The position numbers and the translations under genes are program-made. Below, one piece after another: positions 26,235-33,928 of a DNA stretch of 64,000 bases. The DNA is taken from NCBI RefSeq assembly GCF_022557175.1, contig NZ_CP092915.1, positions 6,448,001-6,512,000 of the forward strand, read 5' to 3'. The notes below the pieces were generated by a model. The model was not told where the DNA came from. It was given only the letters and a program-made list of their open reading frames with translations, and searched no databases. Every line of letters begins with the position of its first letter. The first letter of the stretch is position 1. This DNA comes from Mycolicibacterium sp. YH-1 (GTDB taxonomy: Bacteria; Actinomycetota; Actinomycetes; Mycobacteriales; Mycobacteriaceae).

Positions 26235-27740
26235 CTAACCTCCGAATGAGATGACCGGCCCCTCGCCCAATCCGATTCCAACGCCCTTGATTCTCAGGAA
26301 CTCCTCGAGGCCCTGTCTGCCGCCTTCTTTGCCGATTCCGCTCATCCCCCAGCCTCCGAACGGACGGTTGACGCCGAGGTTGCCCGCGCCGTTGACATGG
26401 ACGTCGCCGGCCTCGAGTTGTTCAGCGACCCGGATGGCGCGCGCAATATCGCGAGTTCTGACGTAGCCCGCGAGTCCGTACGGGGTGCTATTCGCAATGC
26501 CGATCGCCTCGTCTTCGTCAGCGAAGGGAGTGATCGCCAGCACTGGGCCGAACACCTCCTTCTGGGCGAGCTCCGAAGAAGGAGAAACATCCGCGAACAC
26601 TGTGGGCTCGATGTAGTAGCCGCCCGCCAAATCACCGGGGAGCTCGGGCTGTTTGCCGCCGGCGATTAGCCGCGCACCTTCGGCCGGAGCCCGTTCAATC
26701 AGTCCCATGATCCGATCTACCGCACCTTGGCTGATGACCGGACCGGCAATGACTCCGGGCAGGAAAGGATCGCCGACGCTGATCGAACGCGCGGTATCGG
26801 CCATTCGATCGATCACCTCGTCGTAAATCCCTCTCTGCACCAACATCCGGGTGGGGAAGGAGCACCCCTGACCGGCGAAGAACCCCATCGACAGCATCCC
26901 CGCATGCATGCAGGTGGCGTCCAGGTCGGCATCGTCGAAGACAATGTTGGCCGACTTACCGCCCAGCTCCACGACGACCGGTTTGATCGATTCCGCTGCT
27001 GCCTGCAGTACGCGGGTCGCCGTCGCCGGACCACCGGTGAACGTGATCTTGCGGACCAACGGATGCCGAACGAGCGCCTCTCCGGCAGCGGCGTTTCCGG
27101 GCAGGATGTTGAAGACTCCAGGGGGAAATCCGGCTTGCTCGAAGAGATCGGCAATATACTCACCGGCGTACGGTGTTAGTTCAGACGGCTTCACCACGAC
27201 CGTGTTGCCCGCTGCCAGCACGGCTGGCACCTTCATCGCGATTGAACCGAGCGTTCCGTTCCATGTCACGATTGCGCCGATAACGCCATAGGGCTGTGCG
27301 AGCGTCAGCCCGAACTCGCGGTTCGGGAGCCAGGACGCAACCACATCACTCGTGTACTTATCTGCCCAACCCGCGTAGTAGCGCGTGTAGTTGCTCGCCA
27401 TGCTCTGCTCACCGGTACCAGGAGCGTACGCACCGCCCATATCGATGGTCAGCAACCGGTTGAGCTCGGAGTCGTTCTCATCGAACAAATCCGCTAGCCG
27501 CAGCAACAATCGGCGCCGTTCGGATGGTGGAGTGCGACGCCATGTTTGGAATGCCTGATGAGCGGCCTGCACGGCGCGGTCGATCTCCTCGGCGCCCGCC
27601 AGCGGGATGATGCCGTCGACCTTGCCGGTGATCGGGCTGATGCGTTCATGCCGTCCACCACTTCCGGATGTCAGGCGCGCCGTGCCGATTCGCAGGTGGA
27701 CGGGTATCGGTTCACGGCTCACCACTGCTGTATTCGTCAC
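26235..27740 (-). CDS. NAD(P)-dependent aldehyde dehydrogenase
   Basis: This 501-aa aldehyde dehydrogenase starts at the GTG at 27740, with GGAAGGA about 8 bp upstream; the open frame to 27851 overlaps the neighbouring PPOX gene and is unlike the family. Glu motif VELGGKSAN and nucleophile region FFAGQGCSFPTR are present; the usual GQ.C is kept. The substrate is unknown. It lies 107 bp downstream of the PPOX gene and may share its promoter. Confidence 0.88.
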   Translation of the reverse strand: MTNTAVVSREPIPVHLRIGTARLTSGSGGRHERISPITGKVDGIIPLAGAEEIDRAVQAAHQAFQTWRRTPPSERRRLLLRLADLFDENDSELNRLLTIDMGGAYAPGTGEQSMASNYTRYYAGWADKYTSDVVASWLPNREFGLTLAQPYGVIGAIVTWNGTLGSIAMKVPAVLAAGNTVVVKPSELTPYAGEYIADLFEQAGFPPGVFNILPGNAAAGEALVRHPLVRKITFTGGPATATRVLQAAAESIKPVVVELGGKSANIVFDDADLDATCMHAGMLSMGFFAGQGCSFPTRMLVQRGIYDEVIDRMADTARSISVGDPFLPGVIAGPVISQGAVDRIMGLIERAPAEGARLIAGGKQPELPGDLAGGYYIEPTVFADVSPSSELAQKEVFGPVLAITPFADEDEAIGIANSTPYGLAGYVRTRDIARAIRVAEQLEAGDVHVNGAGNLGVNRPFGGWGMSGIGKEGGRQGLEEFLRIKGVGIGLGEGPVISFGG

Positions 27741-27847
27741 AAATTGGTCCTTCCAATGATCCAACGGCGGATGATTCGACTCTGCGGATCGCCTCTCAAT
27801 GGCATCGCAACAAGTCGAGGTCGAGAAATGCGCACCGCGACATACCG

Positions 27848-28339
27848 TCACCCAGCGATGGAGTTCACGTCGACTTCGGCGGGCGGCGAGTTCAACCGGA
27901 TGCGCGAGTTGTCCCAGCTCAGCGGCGATCCAGCGGGCTGCAACCGCAGGAGCGCCATGCTGGAATAGGCATTCTTCGTCGCTTGAGAGGTCGCCTTACT
28001 CGAAGGCCGGAAGGAGCGATACTTGTCATCGAACGCGGCTGCTGCGCTGTCGAACTCGTCTCCGTCAGCCACTTCACTGGTCGCTACCGGCACCATCACA
28101 GCGCAGAGCTCTGACCACTGCTCACCCCTTTCGACGAGAAAGGAGCCTCGGGGGTCTCGCCTGATCCGCGACACCTTCTTGGACCGACCAGGAGTCTGCA
28201 CGTAGATCCTCTGCTCTACGACGACGAACCAGATCGGCAGCGATACCGGCGAACCATCCGATCGCAGCGTGGTGTAGATACCGGTGTGGGCCGCCTCGAT
28301 CTCCGCCCACACCTCGGTTTCCGACAGGCGGATCCCCAT
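27848..28339 (-). CDS. PPOX-class flavin/F420-dependent protein
   Basis: This 163-aa split-barrel protein of the pyridoxamine 5'-phosphate oxidase/F420 family has TLRSDGSPVSLPIWFVV, VQTPGRSKKVSRIRRDPR and a C-terminal beta strand. Mycobacteria use many such proteins as F420H2-dependent reductases or heme/flavin binders, but no substrate can be inferred. It is directly behind the strongest copy of the palindromic box and is divergent from the TetR gene. Confidence 0.85.
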   Translation of the reverse strand: MGIRLSETEVWAEIEAAHTGIYTTLRSDGSPVSLPIWFVVVEQRIYVQTPGRSKKVSRIRRDPRGSFLVERGEQWSELCAVMVPVATSEVADGDEFDSAAAAFDDKYRSFRPSSKATSQATKNAYSSMALLRLQPAGSPLSWDNSRIRLNSPPAEVDVNSIAG

Positions 28340-28442
28340 CCCAACTCCCTTACATAGCTGTTGATGCCGGCCAGGGCATGAGCGCGTGCGCGATCCTCAC
28401 CCACTTATGCCCGCGCAGAGCGCCAGACCCCCCGCTACGGCG

Positions 28443-28495
28443 ACATTAGGATCCTTGCCACGACAACCTCAACGGACCGTTCAATCACACGGAAC
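28443..28495 (-). promoter_or_regulatory. Palindromic box plus promoter in the PPOX/TetR intergenic region
   Basis: On the minus strand: box GTTCCGTGTGATTGAAC (28479-28495), 6 bp, -35 TTGAGG (28467-28472), 18-bp spacer, -10 TAATGT (28443-28448). With the 11688 copy it shares a 32-bp stretch with only 3 mismatches. The box lies between the PPOX gene (minus) and the TetR gene (plus) and may serve both. Confidence 0.65.
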
Positions 28496-28622
28496 AACCC
28501 CCAACATGTCGGAGGCAGACTCATTACGGTTAGCCTGCTTAGACATGTAACCTCTGATCCACGTTCGGTTGCGAGATGCCAGATGGTGGGTTGCTGGTCA
28601 TCGGTCAGAGTTCGATAAAGCT

Positions 28623-29288
28623 ATGGCACGCCTACCCGGAAGCAAGAATCACGTGGTCTCAGAACCAGAAGAGCCGAACGGCCAGGAAAGCCAGCGCGAA
28701 CGCATCTATCGGGCGGCGGTCGCGTCCTTTGACGCGCGGGGAATCAACCGCGCGAGCATGGAGAAAGTCGCTCAGCAGGCGGGCGTGTCGCGACAGACGG
28801 TCTACTTCTACTTTCCTGACAAGGTATCGCTCATCGCCGAGGTCGTGCTCAGGCATGCCCGGGAGTGGCTGGCGGAGATCAGCGAGAAGCTAGAAGGTCG
28901 GCCCGGCGGCGTACAGCCGATTGTGGAGGCCATGGTCCTGTGCGTCGACGGCGCACTACGTGACACGTACCTCGCCCTGCTTCTTCGGCCGACATCGGAC
29001 AAATTGGCCACCGCGCTGGCTTCCATGCCTGCGGTTCGAGAAGCTCAGGAAGCTCTGTGGTACCCCCTCTTTCGTCGTGCACGCGAAAGTGGCGAACTAC
29101 GCACGGATTTGGCCGACGATGAGCTCATGGCATGGATCACGCTCGTCGGGTTGGCAATCATGACCCATGGCAGTGAACGTGGCCTCGATAACTCCACCAA
29201 AGTCGAATCGTTGCTGAATCAGTTCATGGTGCCCAGCCTGCACAGACAAGCCGAGAACGTGGTGTCCCTCGATCCAACCGAGGATTGA
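28623..29288 (+). CDS. TetR-family transcriptional regulator
   Basis: The product is 221 aa from the ATG at 28623 (a TTG at 28569 extends the frame). The N-terminal helix-turn-helix is clear (RASMEKVAQQAGVSRQTVYF followed by YFPDKVSL), followed by an all-helical ligand domain. It is divergent from the PPOX gene and flanked by boxes at 28479-28495 and 29418-29434. It is a candidate regulator of the palindromic-box regulon, although the box position upstream of the -35 is unusual for a simple repressor. Confidence 0.88.
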   Translation: MARLPGSKNHVVSEPEEPNGQESQRERIYRAAVASFDARGINRASMEKVAQQAGVSRQTVYFYFPDKVSLIAEVVLRHAREWLAEISEKLEGRPGGVQPIVEAMVLCVDGALRDTYLALLLRPTSDKLATALASMPAVREAQEALWYPLFRRARESGELRTDLADDELMAWITLVGLAIMTHGSERGLDNSTKVESLLNQFMVPSLHRQAENVVSLDPTED

Positions 29289-29417
29289 ACCGCCGAGGGC
29301 TTGAACTCGTCAGCAGCTCCCCTAGTGCTGATTTGCGCGTCCGAAATCGACTCTGCTGCCACGTATCAGGACCGTTTCGGCAACTCGCCGATGTATCGTC
29401 ACCTGCGCACGCGGTCC

Positions 29418-29469
29418 GTTCCAATTGTCGGAACTAGAGGTTGGCCTGAAACTGCTCGCGCCCTAGTCT
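29418..29469 (+). promoter_or_regulatory. Palindromic box plus promoter of the GMC/P450/ALDH operon
   Basis: Box GTTCCAATTGTCGGAAC (29418-29434) has perfect 5-bp arms. It is followed after 6 bp by TTGGCC (29441-29446), a 17-bp spacer and TAGTCT (29464-29469). The start codon is at 29566. The rest of the 277-bp gap after the TetR gene shows nothing else. Confidence 0.65.
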
Positions 29470-29565
29470 CGCTATCGGCTAGCCCAAGCTCCAGCCGGGA
29501 TGGCCGCATCGCCTGTCCCGGCACTCGGGCGGGTTCACGAAACACATCGGACTTTCAGGGGCGGA

Positions 29566-31164
29566 ATGACCTTCGATTACATCATCGTCGGAGCGGGATC
29601 TGCGGGTTCCGTACTTGCCGCTCGCCTATCAGAGGATCCGGCGATACGCGTACTCCTCCTCGAGGCCGGCGGCAAAGACAAGAGCCCACTTATCCGTGTG
29701 CCGAAGGGCTTTGGAAAGCTGCTCGGCGACTCCAACTACACCTGGTCATTCCCGACGCGAGCTTTCGGCCCAACCAACCGAGTTGAAGCCTGGGCCAGGG
29801 GCAAGACACTCGGCGGTTCCAGCGCGATCAATGGACTGGTCTACAACCGCGGGCAACGCGGCGACTGGGACGACCTTGCGCGAGTCGGTGGCAGCAACTG
29901 GGGCTGGGATGAAATCGTCCCCGCGTACAAGGCGATCGAGAACAATATCCTCGGAGCATCCACCACACGAGGCGCCAACGGACCGCTCACCATCTCGCGC
30001 GTCGAGGATGCCGATCCGCTGTGTGAGGTGATGATCGATTCCGGCAAGACTGTCGGAATGCAGCGTGCCGAGGACGTCAACGAGACAGACGATGAACGAA
30101 TCGGCTACACGATGGCCAATATCGCCAACGGTCGTCGTGTCAGCGCCGCCCACGCGTTCCTGAACCCCGCACGCCGACGTCCAAATCTCACGATCATGAC
30201 AAAATCGCACGCGGTGAAACTCCTCTTCGACGGAGACCGCGCAGTAGGTGTGCGGAGCCGACAGGGCGGTCAGCTCGTGGATTTCCGGGCCACGAAGGAC
30301 GTAGTTCTGTGTCTCGGCAGCATGCAGACGCCGCGACTGCTGCAACTGTCCGGAATCGGGCCAGCGGAAGTGCTCCGCGCCGCCGGAGTTGATGTCCTTG
30401 TCGACCAGGCGAGTGTCGGTGGCCGAATGCGAGAGCATCGGTGTTTCGTACTGAACTACCGACTGAAGCAAGACCTCGGGCTGAACAAGACGCTGAGCAG
30501 CTCGCTCGGTCAGGGTGTTGCGGCGGTGAAGTACCTGGCCACGCACCGGGGGCCACTGGCGTCACCGTCCTACGACGTCATCGGATTCCTGAAATCCGGC
30601 GAGGCGACCGATCGAGTCGACGGTCAGGTATTACTGGCGCCCTTCTCGGTTGCCTCCATGAGGCCGGGTCAGAATCCGGAACTCGAGCGGGAACCGGGGC
30701 TTCAGGCAATAGGTTTCGTCTCACGCCCCACCAGCGAAGGCCATTGCCACATCACCTCGGCCAACCCCGACGCGCCACTCGACATCGAGGCGAACTATTA
30801 CGGTTCGGCGGAGGACCGAAGCACCGGATTGGCCGTCTTCGCGAAGATGCGACACATGTTCGAGAACGGCCCGATCTCCGAATACATTGCGCACGAGACG
30901 GTTCCCGGATCCGACGTGACTGACGATCAGGACATCATCGACAACGCCTTAGCGCACGGATACTGCGGATACCACGCCATCGGGACATCGGGGATGGGTT
31001 TGGAGGACACCGCTGTAGTCGACTCCTCACTTCGCGTGCGGGGAGTATCCGGATTGCGGGTGATGGACTGCTCGGTGCTTCCGGTGATGGTGGCAGGCAA
31101 CCTGAACGCGCCGATGATGGCGATGGCGTGGCACGCGGCCGACGTGATCCGCGACGGAGTTTGA
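29566..31164 (+). CDS. GMC-family FAD-dependent oxidoreductase (choline dehydrogenase-like)
   Basis: The product is 532 aa from the ATG at 29566 with AGGGGCGG upstream; the frame to 29500 is a leader without support. FAD motif VGAGSAG (residues 8-14), GMC signature 1 (KTLGGSSAINGLVYNRG), signature 2 (GSMQTPRLLQLSGIG) and the catalytic His region YCGYHAIGTSG are all present. It should oxidise an alcohol. It is the first gene of a plus-strand operon with a P450 and an aldehyde dehydrogenase, an alcohol-to-acid oxidation sequence. Confidence 0.9.
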   Translation: MTFDYIIVGAGSAGSVLAARLSEDPAIRVLLLEAGGKDKSPLIRVPKGFGKLLGDSNYTWSFPTRAFGPTNRVEAWARGKTLGGSSAINGLVYNRGQRGDWDDLARVGGSNWGWDEIVPAYKAIENNILGASTTRGANGPLTISRVEDADPLCEVMIDSGKTVGMQRAEDVNETDDERIGYTMANIANGRRVSAAHAFLNPARRRPNLTIMTKSHAVKLLFDGDRAVGVRSRQGGQLVDFRATKDVVLCLGSMQTPRLLQLSGIGPAEVLRAAGVDVLVDQASVGGRMREHRCFVLNYRLKQDLGLNKTLSSSLGQGVAAVKYLATHRGPLASPSYDVIGFLKSGEATDRVDGQVLLAPFSVASMRPGQNPELEREPGLQAIGFVSRPTSEGHCHITSANPDAPLDIEANYYGSAEDRSTGLAVFAKMRHMFENGPISEYIAHETVPGSDVTDDQDIIDNALAHGYCGYHAIGTSGMGLEDTAVVDSSLRVRGVSGLRVMDCSVLPVMVAGNLNAPMMAMAWHAADVIRDGV

Positions 31165-31203
31165 GCCGATGATCCCAATCTTCACTGAAACGAGGAAGCG
31201 CAC

Positions 31204-32439
31204 ATGCCGGTAACCAAAATCGAGGATCTCGCTGACGAGACTTTCGATCCGCACATCGCCGACAAAGCGGTGTTCGGCGATCATCCGAATCCGTACCCTC
31301 GGCTGAAGGAGATGCGTGCTGAGGGGCCGGTACTGCATACCGACTTCTGGGAGGAATTCGGTATCCCGAGGTGGCCGGCCCCCTGGGCGGACCGTTGGAG
31401 CGTGCTGTCGTTCGACGCGGTCAGCCAGGTCCTCAATGACCCGATCACGTTCTCGAACAAGGCTTTCGATTCGACCCTCGGACTGAGTTTCGGCCAAACG
31501 GTCAGCGTGATGGATCCCCCCGAGCATTCGCCGTTCAAGAAGCTGCTGCAGAAGGCCTTCAACCCCGTCGTCATCCAGGAATGGGGCTCTCGGATCGTGT
31601 CCCCGGTGGTCGATGAGTTGGTCACACCTCTGCGGGCCAGCGGCAAAGCCGAGCTGGTCGAGGACTTCGCCCGCCCCTACCCCTTCAATGTGATCTATCG
31701 GATGCTCGACCTACCGCCGGACGATATCGAGACCTTCTACAAGCTCACGGTCGCTCAGATCATCCACCACCCGACGATGGACAACGCCATCGAAGCGGCC
31801 GGAAAACTCGGGCGCTACTTCCGGAACATGATCGACGAACGCAAGGCCAATCCAGGCAACGATGTGGTCAGCCTGCTCGCCACTGTGGAGCTCGACGGTG
31901 CCCCCCTACCGGACGAGGTGGTCATCTCCTTCCTGCGCCAGCTGATCAACGCCGGCGGGGATACAACATTCCGGACGACGACGGCGTTGCTCACAGGCCT
32001 ACTCACCAACCCCGAACAACTCGACGCCGTCCGGGCAGATCGCTCGCTGATCCCGGCCGCCGTCGAGGAGGCGCTGCGCTGGGATGGCCCCGTTCTGTGT
32101 TCGGTCCGACTCACCATGGCAGACACAGAGATTGCCGGTGTTGCGGTCCCGGAAGGCGCCTTCCTCAACATGGTGTACGGCAGCGCCAATCACGATGAAA
32201 CGGTGTTCGACCACCCGGAGAAGTTCGACATCTTCCGGCCCAAGCACCGCCATTTCGGATTTGCCCACGGCGCCCACAACTGCCTCGGCCAAACACTGGC
32301 CCGTCTCGAGATGACGCGGGCGCTCAACGCCATGCTGGACGATCTGCCGAATGTCCGATTGGATCCCGATTATCCTGCGCCAAGCCTCAAGGGCGCGGCG
32401 ATGCGGATTCCGGACGAGATTCGCGTCGTCTGCGAATAG
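31204..32439 (+). CDS. Cytochrome P450
   Basis: This 411-aa soluble bacterial P450 has the I-helix NAGGDTTF near residue 250, EEALRW in the K helix near 288 and the heme-binding FGFAHGAHNCLG with C360. It should hydroxylate a hydrophobic substrate using electrons from ferredoxin; no ferredoxin gene is adjacent, but an FprB fusion lies at 18419. It is 39 bp behind the GMC gene and 11 bp before the aldehyde dehydrogenase. Confidence 0.93.
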   Translation: MPVTKIEDLADETFDPHIADKAVFGDHPNPYPRLKEMRAEGPVLHTDFWEEFGIPRWPAPWADRWSVLSFDAVSQVLNDPITFSNKAFDSTLGLSFGQTVSVMDPPEHSPFKKLLQKAFNPVVIQEWGSRIVSPVVDELVTPLRASGKAELVEDFARPYPFNVIYRMLDLPPDDIETFYKLTVAQIIHHPTMDNAIEAAGKLGRYFRNMIDERKANPGNDVVSLLATVELDGAPLPDEVVISFLRQLINAGGDTTFRTTTALLTGLLTNPEQLDAVRADRSLIPAAVEEALRWDGPVLCSVRLTMADTEIAGVAVPEGAFLNMVYGSANHDETVFDHPEKFDIFRPKHRHFGFAHGAHNCLGQTLARLEMTRALNAMLDDLPNVRLDPDYPAPSLKGAAMRIPDEIRVVCE

Positions 32440-32450
32440 GTGGAGCTGGA

Positions 32451-33854
32451 TTGACACTCACAACGTACAACCCGGCCACTGGCGCGGTGTTGCAAACCTA
32501 CGATGAGACGCCGGAACGCGACGTCGAGGCGATCCTGGCGCGAGCGAGCGCGGCGGCCGACGTCTGGCGGAACGCTCCGTACGAAGAGCGGGCGGCCGCG
32601 CTGAGGCGGCTGGCCGCGGCGTTGCGTGATCAGCGAGACGCACTTGCCCGATTGGCAACGCTCGAAATGGGCAAGCCGCTGCGTGAAAGCTTGGCCGAGA
32701 TCGACAAATGCGCGGTGACGTGCGAATGGTTTGCTGATCACGGCGCGGAATTCCTCACGACCGACCGTGCCGAAACCGAAGCCATCGACACCCGGATCGT
32801 GTTCGAACCTCTCGGGGTTCTGTTCGCGATCATGCCGTGGAACTATCCCTTCTGGCAGGTGATCCGGGCGCTGGCCCCGGCAGTGGTCGCAGGAAACGTC
32901 GTCGTGCTCAAACACGCCCCCTCGACGACCGGTTGCGCACTGCGACTCGCCGAGCTGGCGGCCGCGAACCTCGCCGATGGCATTTTCTCGGTGGTCGTCG
33001 TTGGACCTGAGCGAACCCCGGATGTCTGCGAGCGGATAATCGGTGACGCTCGGATTTCCGCTGTCACGCTGACGGGCTCGACCGGTGCGGGTCGTTCCGT
33101 GGCGGCGATCGCCGGGCGTCATCTCAAGAAGGCAGTTCTCGAACTGGGCGGAAGCGACCCGTTCATCGTTCTGGCAGATGCCGATATCGATGCCGCGGCG
33201 AAGTGGGCCGCCCGCAGCCGATTCCAGAACGCCGGCCAGTCCTGCATCGCGACAAAACGCATCATTGCAGTCGAAGCGATCGCCGACTCCTTCACCGACC
33301 GATTTCTCGCCGAGGTGTCACTCATGGTCCTCGGAGACCCGCTCGCGGAAAGCACCACTATCGGCCCGATGGCACGCGAAGACCTGCGTGACGGTCTGGC
33401 CCGCCAGGTCGAGCTTTCCGTCGACAAGGGCGCCAGGGTCCTGGCCGGTGGCCTGGCACCCGACCTGGCCGGGTACTACTATCCGCCGACGGTGCTCGAT
33501 CAGGTCACCAGCGATATGCCAGTCGTGGACGAGGAAACGTTCGGGCCCGCCGTACCACTGATACACGCCCGCGACGCGGAGGAGGCCATCCGCCTCGCGA
33601 ATGCCACCCCGTTCGGACTCGGCAGCAATATCTGGACTGCGGATCTGGACCGAGGGCGCGACCTTGCGGTCAGGCTCACCGCTGGCCATACCGCCATCAA
33701 CGGTATGACGGCTTCAGACCCTCGGCTGCCGTTCGGCGGCCTCAAGGACTCAGGCTATGGCAGAGAGCTATCTCATTACGGCATACACGAATTCGTCAAT
33801 GTGCATGTCATCGTGACGAATGGGCCCGGCGGCCCCGCGGAAGCGCGCAAATGA
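32451..33854 (+). CDS. NAD(P)-dependent aldehyde dehydrogenase (succinate-semialdehyde-type)
   Basis: This 467-aa aldehyde dehydrogenase starts at a TTG with GGAG close upstream and no better start. It has the Glu motif LELGGSDPF and nucleophile NAGQSCIATKR, and the length and sequence order are typical of GabD-like enzymes. It is the last gene of the GMC/P450 operon, so it probably oxidises the aldehyde made after P450 hydroxylation and alcohol oxidation. Confidence 0.9.
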   Translation: MTLTTYNPATGAVLQTYDETPERDVEAILARASAAADVWRNAPYEERAAALRRLAAALRDQRDALARLATLEMGKPLRESLAEIDKCAVTCEWFADHGAEFLTTDRAETEAIDTRIVFEPLGVLFAIMPWNYPFWQVIRALAPAVVAGNVVVLKHAPSTTGCALRLAELAAANLADGIFSVVVVGPERTPDVCERIIGDARISAVTLTGSTGAGRSVAAIAGRHLKKAVLELGGSDPFIVLADADIDAAAKWAARSRFQNAGQSCIATKRIIAVEAIADSFTDRFLAEVSLMVLGDPLAESTTIGPMAREDLRDGLARQVELSVDKGARVLAGGLAPDLAGYYYPPTVLDQVTSDMPVVDEETFGPAVPLIHARDAEEAIRLANATPFGLGSNIWTADLDRGRDLAVRLTAGHTAINGMTASDPRLPFGGLKDSGYGRELSHYGIHEFVNVHVIVTNGPGGPAEARK

Positions 33855-33928
33855 CCGGGCGACGTCGATGCGACATCGTGCCAGCTGCGGATGAACACCT
33901 GGCAAGGGCGCTGCGGCGCTGTTGAGCG

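Noticed and set aside
28479..28495. KstR or KstR2 operator
   Set aside because: The known mycobacterial KstR (AAC-NN-GTT core) and KstR2 (CAAG-NN-CTTG core) patterns do not match GTTC-N9-GAAC.
29418..29450. GGAAC as -35 of an extracytoplasmic-function sigma factor promoter
   Set aside because: Only one of the six boxes has GGAAC on the gene-proximal side, and the GTT-type -10 at 16-19 bp is missing; the fixed TTG/-10 spacing explains the data better.
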